This document shows, piece after piece, positions 1 to 10,212 of a stretch of 64,000 nt of DNA; within the stretch, counting starts at the first letter, position 1, and each line of letters starts with the position of its first letter. The notes beneath the pieces are model-generated. The model saw only the letters and a list, made by a program, of their open reading frames with translations, did not search any database and was not told where the DNA came from. The stretch covers positions 3,100,001-3,164,000 of the forward strand of contig JAHEWK010000002.1 of assembly GCA_020740775.1 (NCBI GenBank), read 5' to 3'. Both the position numbers and the translations under genes were made by a program. This stretch comes from Ilyonectria destructans. Its lineage: Eukaryota; Ascomycota; Sordariomycetes; Hypocreales; Nectriaceae.

Positions 1-541
1 CTTAGCGATGGTGTGCCATCTGGGGTGGTCTTCTCGGGGGACGTTGCGGCGTAAAACCACTCATGTCCCTGGATGATGATGCCATGCAAAGCCCTCAGTT
101 CATTCAGCGCATCGTCCACGTACTGTGCTTCCAAGCGGGTGTCGTCTTGACTGGCTACGAGTCGCGCGGGTGCAACTCCATGCAGCAATGAGCGCAGCAT
201 CTTCCAGCGGGCAGCTCGCCACACGCCGATTGCAAGACAGCCCCGTGGAAGTCGTTGCCAGATCTCTTAGTCTCGAGGCTGACGGCGATCGGGTACGAAT
301 GCAGAGCGCTGTAGGATGTGTGGTTGATGCTCTTCTGGGGGGGCTCTTGGCGCAGGGATTCGGCCTCGATGGCGAAACGAGGATCTGGGTCTTGTCGAGG
401 GTCAATGTAGAGGCAGAAGTCGATGCGTTTGTCGGGAGCGGGTGTGGGGAGATACTGTTTAATGATGGAAGCAGTGGTGGTGCTGACTAGGATTTTGACG
501 AACATGCTTGCCTTTGAGGCCTCACCGGTCCCTTTTATCAA
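1..541 (-). pseudogene. PD-(D/E)XK nuclease-like fungal protein, C-terminal part, frameshifted, runs off the window
   Basis: Reverse-strand reading shows the hallmark C-terminal block of the fungal PD-(D/E)XK nuclease-like family: DKRIDFCLYIDP, then SINHTSY, then the core strand PIAVSLETKR, whose E-x-K would be catalytic. Just after VLQ the frame breaks. The expected I-G-V-W-R-A-A-R-W continuation appears in a different frame, so one base seems to be missing near 231. The shifted frame is then open to the window edge (LEAQYVDDALNELRALHGII and GHEWFYAAT are readable). An acceptor-like TAG near 487 may begin this exon; I could not find the N-terminal half upstream. The family is abundant in fungi, often near repeats, with unknown biological role. 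A sequencing error instead of a true deletion cannot be excluded. Confidence 0.7.
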
Positions 542-875
542 GCGTCGGACTCAAGCAAGACGGTAGGGGCTCAGCTCCCGTGCTAGCACCGACCCCGATG
601 CTCCCATTACCTTCAATACCACCAAGATCAGCATTAACAGCTGGGAAGGCGTTATCACCGAGATTACTACACTCCGCGACCAACTTGTTCGACTTGAAGC
701 CAAGATCAACCCGAGCTCTGTCGGGGCTTGTTCCAGTGGATACGCGCTAAATCCAAGCGCCAACCCCACTGTACGGGCGGGAGCTCTGCCCCAAGGGCAC
801 TGTCTTCATCACGTCTTCAGAAGTCCTGGCTTTCATCCAGCGCTAAAAACCAGTCACCTCCCATGCGCGATACAG
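542..875 (+). other. Upstream region of the kinase gene with in-frame, coding-like reading
   Basis: The frame of the downstream kinase is open from a TAG near 564 to the kinase ATG at 876. It reads as plausible protein (TTLRDQLVRLEAKI), with a short heptad-like stretch but no ATG. It could be a 5' UTR, a missed N-terminal exon, or the remnant of another gene. No product is assigned. Confidence 0.3.
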
Positions 876-2326
876 ATGAATACTTGGCTATCACGTCAGG
901 TCCTTTCGTGGCGCGCGACAACCTCAAGGGTTTGCTCTTTAAGCCCTTGTTTTCCACTGCCCGTAGGATCCAACTTCCTCCAGTCGCATTACTCGACCAT
1001 ATCAGCATCACCTGTTGATTACGGATACGTCGATGGGGTAGAGCATCTCAGCGACTACCGACCGGGCGGCTATCATCCAATTCACATCGACCATCGACTC
1101 AACAAACGATATCGAATTGTGCACAAACTCGGCCACGGTACTTTCTCCACTGTCTGGCTTGCCATCGACGAGAAGACATCACAATATGTCGCCATCAAAG
1201 TCGGCACCGCGGACGCGGATCGCACCGAGGTTGACATTCTCTCCCAACTCACACAGAGCGCTGCAAGCTGCAGCGACTCGGAAGACAAGCTGCCGCTAAT
1301 TCCCGTCGTTCTTGATCGGTTCGGTCTTGATGGGCCCAATGGCGCTCATCCGTGCCTCGTAACTCTTCCGGCGCGCTGCAGCTTGCGAGACGCAAGGGAG
1401 GTATCAGGCAGCTACTTATTTCAGCTTGATGTTGCCAGATCTCTTGCTGCGCAACTCGCCATGGCCGTGTCCCTCGTCCACTCACAGGGTTATGCCCATG
1501 GAGGTGAGCATCCCGTCGTATCAAACGTCGACAACTCAGCTGACACCGTGCTCTAGATCTTCATCTCGGCAATATTCTTTTACAGCTGCCCTCATCTCTC
1601 AACAGCTCATCGATACAGCAACTGTACGCACGGTACGGGGAGCCGGAGAAAGAGCCAGTAGTTCGTCTCGACACCCAGGCAGCATCAACGGAACCCGGGG
1701 TTCCTTCCTACGCAGTGCCTTCAGTGTGGCTGGGAGTACCAAGCAATGAGATTACCCTAGGCGAGGCGAAGTTAATACTGAGCGACTTTGGAGTTGCCTT
1801 TCGCCCAGGCGACAAGTCTCGGCTCGAGTCATACACACCCCTTGTACTCCGCCCACCTGAGGCATTCTTTGAGCCAGCAACGCCCCTAACATTTGCCTCT
1901 GACATTTGGAGCCTGGGCTGTGTGATTTTTGAGCTCCTCGCCCATAGGTCGCTCATCGACGGGTTCCTCGCACCGCAGGACGAGATTACGGCGCAGCAGG
2001 TAGAACTGCAAGGTCTCATGCCACCCGAGTGGTGGGGGAAATGGGAGAAGCGACCGAAGTGGTACGAGGAAGGGGGCAAGGCTTTGAGCAATGCGTCTGA
2101 TATCTGGTCATGGGAACGACGGTTCGAACAATGGGTGCAAAACCCGCGACGGTCTAGGGACATGGAAACGATTAGCGAGGACGAGCGGGATGCGCTGTTC
2201 AAGCTCCTGAGGTGGATGCTTGCATGGAGGCCAAGCGAGCGACCAGATGTAAAGAGGGTGCTGGAGACGGATTGGATGACGAGGTGGGCTTTGCCGGCAT
2301 ACCGGAAAGGCTTGGAGGGCAATTGA
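876..2326 (+). CDS. SRPK-like serine/threonine protein kinase
   Basis: Proposed join(876..1503,1557..2326), 465 aa. The 53-nt intron has GTGAGC/CTCTAG ends and restores the catalytic loop HGDLHLGN across the splice. Visible kinase motifs are the glycine loop LGHGTFSTVW (about residues 85-94), VAIKV with the ATP-binding lysine near 108, the catalytic loop HGDLH, SDFG for metal binding, RPPEAFF in place of APE, DIWSLGC, and a C-terminal RPSERPD. The RYRIVHKLGHGTFSTVWLA start and HGDLHLGN loop are typical of the large fungal SRPK-like group, which in model fungi phosphorylates SR-type RNA-binding proteins. Many fungal copies are lineage-specific and uncharacterised. The start is the first ATG in the open frame. 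No damage is seen, so the gene is probably functional; substrate unknown. Confidence 0.82.
1504..1556 (+). other. Intron in the kinase gene
   Basis: A 53-nt spliceosomal intron: donor GTGAGC, acceptor CTCTAG, with a branch-point-like CTGAC about 15 nt before the acceptor. Its removal joins CAT-GGA-G to AT-CTT and completes the catalytic-loop aspartate. Confidence 0.75.
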
Positions 2327-2516
2327 CCTTCATCGAACTGACCGAGAGAGCTGAAGTGAGGCCATGATACTGAGTCTGGGGTGCCGATTCCGAGGAGTAG
2401 GGTATAGTCATACAAGTATTGACTGCTCAATCGGGAGCTTGCATGTGTGTTGGCATCGTAGCTCTAGCAGTCGGGGTGGTGGGTTTTCCGCCGCCCCTAG
2501 GCTGCACACCACTATA

Positions 2517-5500
2517 TTAGGAATCAGCTGAATGAATTTTCATCTGACTCAATGTAAAAGAAATCGGATCAGTAATCGACACTCGTCCTGGTCGGTATCG
2601 CGGGATACCGGGCTGGATTGCTTGGTCGATAAAGCATATTAAACAGCCACAGCTTCTGAGCTGACGAGGATCCGTAAGCGGCGGCTTATGCGCCGACTTT
2701 ATCTCCTTCTTAAGCTCGTCCTTGACCCTTTTCTCCCGCCTTTTCCGGCGGGCTTCGTACTTCTTCCAGAACTTTCCGCGCGGCAAATGTGCCGCCGTGT
2801 CTGGGCTTGGTTGTGTAGCTGCTAGGTTCTCGACGTCCGCCCCGGCGGCTCTCAGTAGCAAGATGATTTCAGGTTTCATTCCCCCAAGTGGGAGGAAGTC
2901 AATGACGGCGCCGTTTTCCAGAAGTCGCTTGGCAACATCATAGTGACCAATGCTACATGCCGCCTCTAACGCAGTCCCTCGTGACCCCCGAGCGTTGACC
3001 TCGGCATTGCTATCGAGAAGCATGTTGACGATGTTGATCTTTCCGAAAATACATGCTCTGTACAGGGCGGTATCCTGTGAAGTTGGCCGTGTCAAGTCAA
3101 CATCAGCCCCTCTGTCCAGTAGCAACCGAACCACGGCTTCGTGTCCATTCTGAGACGCCGCATGAAGTGCAGTGCCGGTGAATAGGTTTTTTGGAGTGTT
3201 GGTCCGGTCGTATGCATTGTTTCTTACCATGACCGTGAGCAACATATCGACGACGTCGCTATGGCCGTTCCGGGACGCGAGTTCCAACGGGGAGCCGAAG
3301 TCTCCTCCTTGGCTGACATTGGCCCCCGCGTTCAGCAGCAACTCGGCACACTCACGATGGCCATTTGCACATGCTGCCGCTAGCTGGGTACCGTATAGTC
3401 CTATCGAAATGTTGACATTGGCACCCCTGGAAAGACATCTGCCGAGATCGTCATCGTCGCCCCTTGCGGCTGCATCGTAGGCGGCTGAGTTGACTGCTGC
3501 GCGTTTCACTTCGCGTTTGGTGCCAAACACGAACCGTCTGCCCGCTACATTGATAGTCACAAGCCCTTCGCGGGCATCTCCAGATTGGCTTCTCGCGTCA
3601 TCTTTCCAGTCTAGCTCGTCGGCCGCATAGTCAAGGTCGCAGTCCACTTCAACGATATGGTCTTCACTTTGCTTGCGACCACTAACCCGATTTACGCCAT
3701 CATCAGAGCCCGAGGCGACCCTTGGAAACAGGCCGGTCTCGACCCATGATCTGGTTTTGGTGTCCGAGTCGATTATATTATCGGACTTCTTGCTGACAGC
3801 GTGCAACATGTTGTCTGCTGATATAGGCTCCCCAAATTTGGCTGGCAGAAATTCTTGGGCATTAAGGTTCTCCATGGCGGGCTCAACTTCAGGTGCCCCT
3901 TTTAGCCACTCGTTGTACGACTTTTCTAGTAAGTCGCTTCGATTCAGGCCCGACTTCTGGTCGATCCAGGTGCGCGCGGCGATTTCGGCAGCTGGGTCAT
4001 CGGCAACCACGAGATGGGACTGCGGATACAACCCTCCGTGCATGGCTCGAAGCTTGGCTGAAAGTCCCTCCTCCCCGTCTTTCCAGGGCTCCAGGCTCGA
4101 CGTCGCACAAGCCGCCTTGAAGTTCCCCTCCGGGGTAATCACGTCGGGCAATCGCGTGCAGGACGAGAACAGCAGCTCGGGATATTTCTTTCGCAGTTCC
4201 AAGCTGACATCTATCATGGCCCGGTCAACTAGGCTGTCGAAGATGACCTTTGAGGTTGTCAGGGGCTCTCCATCCAACGGACTTTTTGCTGTATTCGTCT
4301 TCACATCGTAGCCCAACCCGAGACCGCTGTGCACAATCTCAAGTATAAAGTTGTACGAGTTTTCCCCTACTCCAACAAAGGACAGAACCTGGTTCATGAA
4401 GGTATGGCGAATATGTTCGTAGGTCCTTCTATCCCGGGATTGTGGATCAAGAGGTGTTGTTTCGTCTGCGAGAGCAATAACATACTGAGGGAAAAACACC
4501 ATGACCAAAGGCGGGAGGGCATGCAGGTGCCTCACTTCAAAACAATTCCACCCATATGCCTCTATAGACTTCTCCTTGATGGCGGCATGAAGATGGTCGA
4601 ATGACTTGTAGTGCTTACTGTAGCCCTTCAGGATTGTTGATTGGAACAAATTCCAGACCAAGGTGTGATGTGCACCACGCACTGAGCGGTACTGGAAAGG
4701 TCTCTTGGAAACATGGAAACAGTAGTGGGGGATTGCCTTGGCAAAGTCTTCGTCTCTGAGATCGATTTGAATGGTGCGGCCGACGGGTGCCAGCCTTTCG
4801 CCCCAGAGGGTATCGAGTAGACCTTGGACATACTCGGGGATCTCAAGGAATGAACTGGCAAAATCTATTGTGTTCTCCACGACACTCGTCGTCGAAGCTG
4901 CGTCAAGATCCTTAGGGGAAGAAGAGGGCTTCGAAAGTTCCGTTCTTGAGGCGACAAAATGTCTTTCCGTCTCCACTCTCCTCGTCACAAGAGGTGTCTT
5001 AAAAATATCGTGGATCGAGTAGGATCCCCAAGGTTCCGTCTTTGCGGTGACGCGCCTCGGATTTTTGTCGTGGGCCAGAAACGCCTGGTCTAGCTTTCCC
5101 AGGACGAACGCATCGACCTCGTGAAGAAATAAGCCCTCGCGTATTCCATTGGAGATGGCGCCAGCCGAATTGTCGATGATTCCAGAGGCACGTTCGTAGA
5201 GTCCGCGATGACAGAATACGTAGCCAAACTTATGCTTCAGTTCCAAGGGTGCAAGGGATGATTTGGTCAGTAAATCGCGTGGGCAGTAAAGTTGCTTCTG
5301 TGTTTCCCAATCATATCCCTCAGGAAGCGCGGGATACTCTTTGCGATGTTTAAAAACTCTGTAGATGGATGCCGGATGAGCAATATGCACAGATGGATCG
5401 TCTTGCTCCATTTTGCTGCTCTCTCCCTGTGTAGAAGAAGACGCAGAAGAAAGAACTTGACGGGGATAGTTGGAATAAAGAATGGGTTCCACTCCTCGAA

Positions 5501-5624
5501 GTTGAATTTTCTTCTGAAGGTGGCTTGTCGACAGACAGTCTGTTGTTTGTGATGGAGCTGTGGATGGTTTGCCAAAATGTCCCGACCTTTGAGTTCTAGA
5601 GGAGCACAAGTCTCTAGACGTCAT
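2517..5624 (-). CDS. Glycerophosphodiester phosphodiesterase-like / ankyrin-repeat protein
   Basis: A single 1035-aa open frame with no intron. Residues about 130-260 resemble the start of a GDPD TIM barrel: CHRGLYERASG (HRG at 139-141), NSAGAISNGIREG, and HEVDAFV, whose E169 and D171 sit where metal-binding E-x-D lies in GDPDs. A long middle region has no recognised motif. Residues about 715-925 hold ankyrin-type repeats (TQLAAACANGHRECAELLL, GTALHAASQNGHEAVVRLLL, TALEAACSIGHYDVAKRLLE). A basic, possibly helical segment (KKYEARRKRREKRVKDEL) follows. Ankyrins suggest protein binding. The other GDPD catalytic residues could not be placed, so enzyme activity is uncertain. A later ATG at residue 72 is an alternative start. 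It lies head-to-head with a HET gene fragment. Confidence 0.72.
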   Translation of the reverse strand: MTSRDLCSSRTQRSGHFGKPSTAPSQTTDCLSTSHLQKKIQLRGVEPILYSNYPRQVLSSASSSTQGESSKMEQDDPSVHIAHPASIYRVFKHRKEYPALPEGYDWETQKQLYCPRDLLTKSSLAPLELKHKFGYVFCHRGLYERASGIIDNSAGAISNGIREGLFLHEVDAFVLGKLDQAFLAHDKNPRRVTAKTEPWGSYSIHDIFKTPLVTRRVETERHFVASRTELSKPSSSPKDLDAASTTSVVENTIDFASSFLEIPEYVQGLLDTLWGERLAPVGRTIQIDLRDEDFAKAIPHYCFHVSKRPFQYRSVRGAHHTLVWNLFQSTILKGYSKHYKSFDHLHAAIKEKSIEAYGWNCFEVRHLHALPPLVMVFFPQYVIALADETTPLDPQSRDRRTYEHIRHTFMNQVLSFVGVGENSYNFILEIVHSGLGLGYDVKTNTAKSPLDGEPLTTSKVIFDSLVDRAMIDVSLELRKKYPELLFSSCTRLPDVITPEGNFKAACATSSLEPWKDGEEGLSAKLRAMHGGLYPQSHLVVADDPAAEIAARTWIDQKSGLNRSDLLEKSYNEWLKGAPEVEPAMENLNAQEFLPAKFGEPISADNMLHAVSKKSDNIIDSDTKTRSWVETGLFPRVASGSDDGVNRVSGRKQSEDHIVEVDCDLDYAADELDWKDDARSQSGDAREGLVTINVAGRRFVFGTKREVKRAAVNSAAYDAAARGDDDDLGRCLSRGANVNISIGLYGTQLAAACANGHRECAELLLNAGANVSQGGDFGSPLELASRNGHSDVVDMLLTVMVRNNAYDRTNTPKNLFTGTALHAASQNGHEAVVRLLLDRGADVDLTRPTSQDTALYRACIFGKINIVNMLLDSNAEVNARGSRGTALEAACSIGHYDVAKRLLENGAVIDFLPLGGMKPEIILLLRAAGADVENLAATQPSPDTAAHLPRGKFWKKYEARRKRREKRVKDELKKEIKSAHKPPLTDPRQLRSCGCLICFIDQAIQPGIPRYRPGRVSITDPISFTLSQMKIHSADS

Positions 5625-6534
5625 ATGTCTCGCTTCGATATACAGCGCGCCGTCGGGCTCCTTGCGGCCATCCTGGATACCTGACTGGCAAAAGCGAAAT
5701 CCTCTGGTGATTCCCTCAATGGCTAGTCAAAGTTCAAAGACCCAAGTGGGAAATCTTCGCGGCCCTAAACACCTTGAAGTCGACGCCTCGGTTCACTATT
5801 CAGCTTCTAATAATACAGCAGCTGTGTATGAGTTTGAAGGTTCGGCACTACACGCTCGAGGAGTTATCCTTGATACTGTGGATGGTTTGGCCGGATCTCG
5901 GAATTTCGAAATGACCCAAAGCTCCGAATGGAACTCTTTGCAATATTCAAGTTGCTCCGACTCTATATGCTCGACAACGGACCTCCGCATCAGTGTGTGC
6001 CGAAGTTTGGTATTAGACCGGAAAGACCGATATTTGCGATACGCCATGCCCACTGCAAACTTCTTTCAGGACTTTATTTGCCTCCTTGCGCGGATCATAA
6101 CGCAGTCAGATTCCTCCACTCCCAAGGAATTGCAGGAATGGTTTCAGTGGACTAGATCCCTTCAGATCCACGGCCGCAGCTTTGAGACCATCCTGCACGA
6201 CAGGGCCCAGGATGACTACGAATCCACGGGCGCCGCTCCGAATGAAGACGAGTTCTACCTTGCCACATTTTTCGGTCGGTTTTTCGATAGGGTTGTAAGA
6301 TTGTCCCTCCGACTAATGGTTAGTCGCAACGGACGTATTGGTATGGTTCCAGAGAAGGCAATAAAGGGGGATTTGGTCTGTGTGCTCTTGGGCTGCAGTA
6401 TTCCTGTTCTGCTGCGAAAGTCTGATAGCGGAGATGGTTTTTTCCTTATAGGAGAGTGTTTTCTTGATGGATATATGAATGGAGCGGCTTTAAAGCTATT
6501 AGAGCTGAAAGAAAGAGATTTTATAATCTGGTAG
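5617..6534 (+). pseudogene. HET-domain protein, 5'-truncated (C-terminal half only)
   Basis: The frame is open from about 5617 to a TAG at 6532-6534 but has no credible initiator at its front. It starts directly with LRPSWIPDWQ, the mid-protein motif that follows the HET domain in fungal heterokaryon-incompatibility proteins. It ends with the equally typical GMVPEKAIKGDLVCVLLGCS, IPVLLRK and LIGECFLDGYMNGAAL. The whole N-terminal HET domain is missing because the sequence runs into the 5' end of the divergent GDPD-like gene. No internal stop is present, so a short product from an internal ATG (for example at 5719) is possible but would lack the signalling domain. Confidence 0.75.
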
Positions 6535-7630
6535 TAAAATATGACTTTAGTAACTATATTATTAAGCCTACTAAATATATATTATTAAGTCTTCTTCTAG
6601 CTTTATTTAATATTATAAAATAGATTTTTAATAGATATTATAATATTATTGAGTTGGGGTTTTCCGGTCTTTTAGGGATATAGGTTATTTAATCAGATCC
6701 TTGCCGCGACTAGCGCTAAGATTGACGGCTTCCTTCAACAGGAAATACCGTACCGGGTAAGTAAGGACCAGTGGCTTGACCCATTGGGGCCATAAATTGG
6801 GAGACCTCGCGCAAGATCTATTAGCAAGGAGAACCCCTAAGGAAGCATCTCATTCAATTGACGGTCTTTTGGCCTATTCTTTTGAGACCTCTCAGAGATA
6901 AATTTGCTCAAATGGTATCAGCTGAGAAGATCGTTATTTTTGCTCAATTAGGCTATTTAGCCAAATTTTAATCCGGACCCTTTCCGCTCTTTCCGTCACA
7001 ACACTATTCCAGTCATCACGGCTCTGCCTCTGGGTGGGTTGTGTGTTCTTAGTGTCCTCTGTTCCCGCCCTCACTCAATATTAAATATAATTCTTAATTT
7101 TTATATTTTATAAAATTCTACCTACCCTATAGCAATTTTGTAATTTTAAATACCTACGGATAAGTTACCTATTAAGAGGTTAGGGTGCCCTAGTGCACAC
7201 ATACCCAGAGGGGGGACGAGAAGCTCAACAGCAAAAAAAAAAACACCAACAATAGTATCAACAATACTACGGATACCTATAGGAAAAAGATTAGCACTTA
7301 TAGATACCCACGGGCCTACCTAAGTTTACACGGGTACCTATAGACGCCTGTAGGGTGGGTATTTAACGCCCTACTCACTTCAATCAATTGCAATCAATGT
7401 CAATAGACCCCTGAATTGATTAATACTAATCAATATCAATCTGCTCCTCCGCAGAGTCGCATCAATCAATTGCAATTTGGTCCGAATTGAATTGAATTGA
7501 ATTGATTGATTAGCAAGCCTGGCGACTCTGACATCTTGTTTTTATCCTAAGAAACCCATTGTTCATCATCCATTATTACGAGATTAACGTTTCGAAGACC
7601 ACCATTGGTTCCAGCCCGGCAGTCTATATC
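6535..7630. other. AT-rich intergenic region with simple and dispersed repeats
   Basis: No convincing gene. It is AT-rich at 6535-6660 and 7070-7160. A dispersed-repeat copy lies at about 7180-7290. Around 7375-7515 there are many CAATCAATTG/CAATTGATT units, a low-complexity stretch that could form hairpins. Confidence 0.6.
7180..7290. repeat. Dispersed repeat, copy 1
   Basis: The stretch containing GTGCACACATACCCAGAGG, then GACGAGAAGCTCAACAGC, an A-run and ACCAACAATAGTATCAA is recognisably similar to 62,510-62,620 (CACACGCACCCGGAGAGG, ACTAGAGGTTCAACAGTAAG, ACCAACAGCGAGATCAATAG). Most differences look like C-to-T or G-to-A transitions. Element type unknown. Confidence 0.5.
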
Positions 7631-9152
7631 CTATTCGGTGTCTTTGCTTAGCCGATTGACGTCGCTGACGACAGTCGACTTTATGCCTATGTCCCCGCGT
7701 ATAATTGCCTGCGCCTCGCCATTATGCCACTGGTCGGCATTATTGGTCTCGACGTTGAATTCGTTGCGCTGCCAGATCTGTAGAGGCACATCGTGCTCGG
7801 GTCTAAAGTTCTCCGTACTCTCCGACCTATTATTGGAGCTACCGAATCTTGAGCGACCGTGGGATCTTTTGTTCACATCGGTGCTGTCCAAGGGGTACTG
7901 GTTGTATCTCGACCGATTCGTTGTCCGCTTGACGAAGCTGCCAAACGCATCGAGGTGGAAGAGCCGTCGGAGGAGTGCGTATAGATGCGGTGTATTCGCG
8001 ACAATGACGGCGGTGCTGGCCTCGCGCACATACCAGAAGATCCACAGGATACTATCTGGTTTCGTAAAGACGTAGTATCGACTAAGAGATGCCGATATGA
8101 TCTGTAACAAGTCAGATATTCGTCCTCAAGAATGAACGGCTAGCGCAGATCAGGCGAAGGAAGTGACTTACGACAAAGATACCAAGGCTGAAAATGCCGG
8201 TAACAATCATCTTTCTGCAACTGGACTTTAGGATCACATTCGCACGTAGTTGTATGATAGGACTGAGCCGCAAGACTTACTGCTTCCACGGTAGTTGGGA
8301 CTGCAATAGCAGAGGTACGGGAACCGCGAGCATCAAGACGTCGCCCGAGAGGTTGAAAGCGAAGGACATCTTGAGATGATTCTGGGCCGTGGAGCATTGG
8401 GCTGCAGAGGAACCAATCGTTAGCTAAGTCGTCTCCAGATAACGAATGGAGGACACAAACGATTGATGCCATCGAATACCCGGAAATAGTTCATGAAGGG
8501 GCGGCACCAAATGCCAAAGAAGAAGATCTCGGTGATGAGCCACCCCAGAACGACATAGCCAAGGAGAAGCTTGACCCAAACTGCCCTCTTCAAACCGGAG
8601 CTAGGATTTGTTAACCATCAACGTTGATAGAAGACAGTATAGGAAGGTGGGCGTGTTCCTTACGTCAATTTCAGGTATATGAAGCACATGCACAGCTTGC
8701 AGAGAAACTGGAGCAGAACCATGGACGTTTCGATGATGAAAGTGATCCTGGTACCGTAGATCCTGTCTTGGATCTCTGCGTTGGACATTCCGGCCGTGCC
8801 CGTAGGAGGGAGAATATTGGTCAGGGGATGTTTCTCTTGTATGTTCACCCAGACAATCAGGTTGGTATAGAGACACTGCCCTGAGTTATTAGGGGGTGTC
8901 AGCATGCAGTGATTGATACATTGATACTTACAAAAGTTGGAATCATCATGTAGTCCTCGACATCGAAGGACCGCCATCCTCCCAGGCGCATCCAACGAGA
9001 AACACTGCCGGATCACGCGATTAGCGAGCTCGCAAAAAAGGAGACGAACCACTGTGCTTGCGCCGCTCAGGATGCACTTACTATCGGAGGACCACCACCA
9101 AAGACGCGAACGCGTACCACGTCCAAGACTCGACCAGCCGATGGTCAGTCAT
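7631..9152 (-). CDS. Rhodopsin-like integral membrane protein (fungal PF20684-type)
   Basis: Seven exons proposed: complement(join(7631..8101,8172..8214,8281..8401,8461..8600,8664..8875,8932..9004,9082..9152)). They sum to 1131 nt, 376 aa, with all phases consistent. It reads from MTDHRLVESWTW through RWMRLGGWRSFDVEDYMM (a short cytoplasmic loop typical of the family), hydrophobic helices, IWCRPFMNYF, NPQCSTAQNHLKMSFAFNLS, VLMLAVPVPLLLQSQLPW, then REASTAVIVANTPHLYALLR and a long polar tail. These blocks match the large fungal rhodopsin-domain family (PTH11-like relatives), seven-helix plasma-membrane proteins of mostly unknown function. The short exons are why no single long frame shows it. 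The donor after exon 4 (GTTTGT) is the least certain boundary. Confidence 0.78.
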
Positions 9153-10212
9153 GGCAGCGACTAAGTGAGGCGCTCTCACAACGCTGTCTCGCTACTGTCA
9201 ATGCAAAATGCTCAATCACCAGCTCGGATATGCGCTGCACGAACATGGAGGCATCTCTTAAAGATATGTGTGTGTGTTCTTCTGTGGCGGGAGCGGCACA
9301 CCAGCCGCTTAGAGCTAGTGTGCAAAGAAGGTTCGCGGCCAGCGGGACAAGAAGATCTAAGACAGCATAGTAATACGGATAGAAGGAGTGCAATGCTGGT
9401 GTATACTAGTTTCTAGTTGATTCGGACCCCACTACGGCCGTAAGCGAGCGTGCCGCTCATTTCAAACCCGCCTCTCCCCACGGATCGGGGGCGTACGCCG
9501 TCGCAGAGTCGCCCCTTCTACGGAGTATGCTTAGCCGGGATTCCCGTGCCGTCTGGGGTACCGTCAATGGGGTGACGCACAGTTGACTGATGCAGACTAG
9601 TACGTGACACTAGGCACGCCGGAGGCTGTTGTCACTATCGACAGCCAACACCGTTGCTCTATTTCCACAAGGGGGACAGCGGGAGAGTGCCAGAGATGCC
9701 GTCTTGCCGGAGTTTGGTCGTGTTGGTTGCTTATCAACACCAACAGCCACAACTGTTCAAGCCAGGTACCCCTACCGAGAGTTTTTTTAGGTTTCGAAGA
9801 GAACCTAAACTTAAGGCGAGACTCGGAACCAGGGCCGGCCGAATGACAGTAGAAAGCAAAATGCATACATCGAATCATTCGCCGAGACCTGGATGCGGGA
9901 ACCAGGGTCACTTCTTCAAGCCCTATCTTCCTGTATTAGCGTCCTGCGCGGCTGGCTCTTCCGCCCCAATCGAGGCTGCCGCAATTCCGACCAACCGAGC
10001 CAACGTCTTGTTATACATAATTGCGCCTCGCAGCGATGTAGCCCTCCTTTCTTCCTCCCCTTCCCCCCTTCCCCCCTTTCTTTTGCGTGTTCCATCGTTC
10101 CATGCAGTAATTCCCTCTGCTATCGGCCAATCCTGAGGCGTTTACGACGTGTGGCAATCTGACACGATCAACACGCGCGCCATAGGCCTCTGCCGCTGCC
10201 CGCCATACGACC
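9153..10212. promoter_or_regulatory. Divergent intergenic region with pyrimidine-rich tract upstream of the permease
   Basis: No gene is recognised. At about 10,037-10,085 there is a long CT-rich tract (TTTCTTCCTCC, CCTTCCCCCC) about 130 nt before the permease ATG, a common fungal promoter feature. The region also serves the divergent rhodopsin-like gene. Confidence 0.45.

Noticed and set aside
1708..2430. 240-residue reverse-strand ORF
   Set aside because: It is exactly antisense to the second kinase exon and has no family features.
3673..4311. Forward ORF of 212 residues
   Set aside because: Antisense shadow of the GDPD-like/ankyrin gene.
7375..7515. Possible replication origin or regulatory array of CAATTGATT words
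   Set aside because: Simple-sequence expansion is sufficient; nothing links it to an origin.
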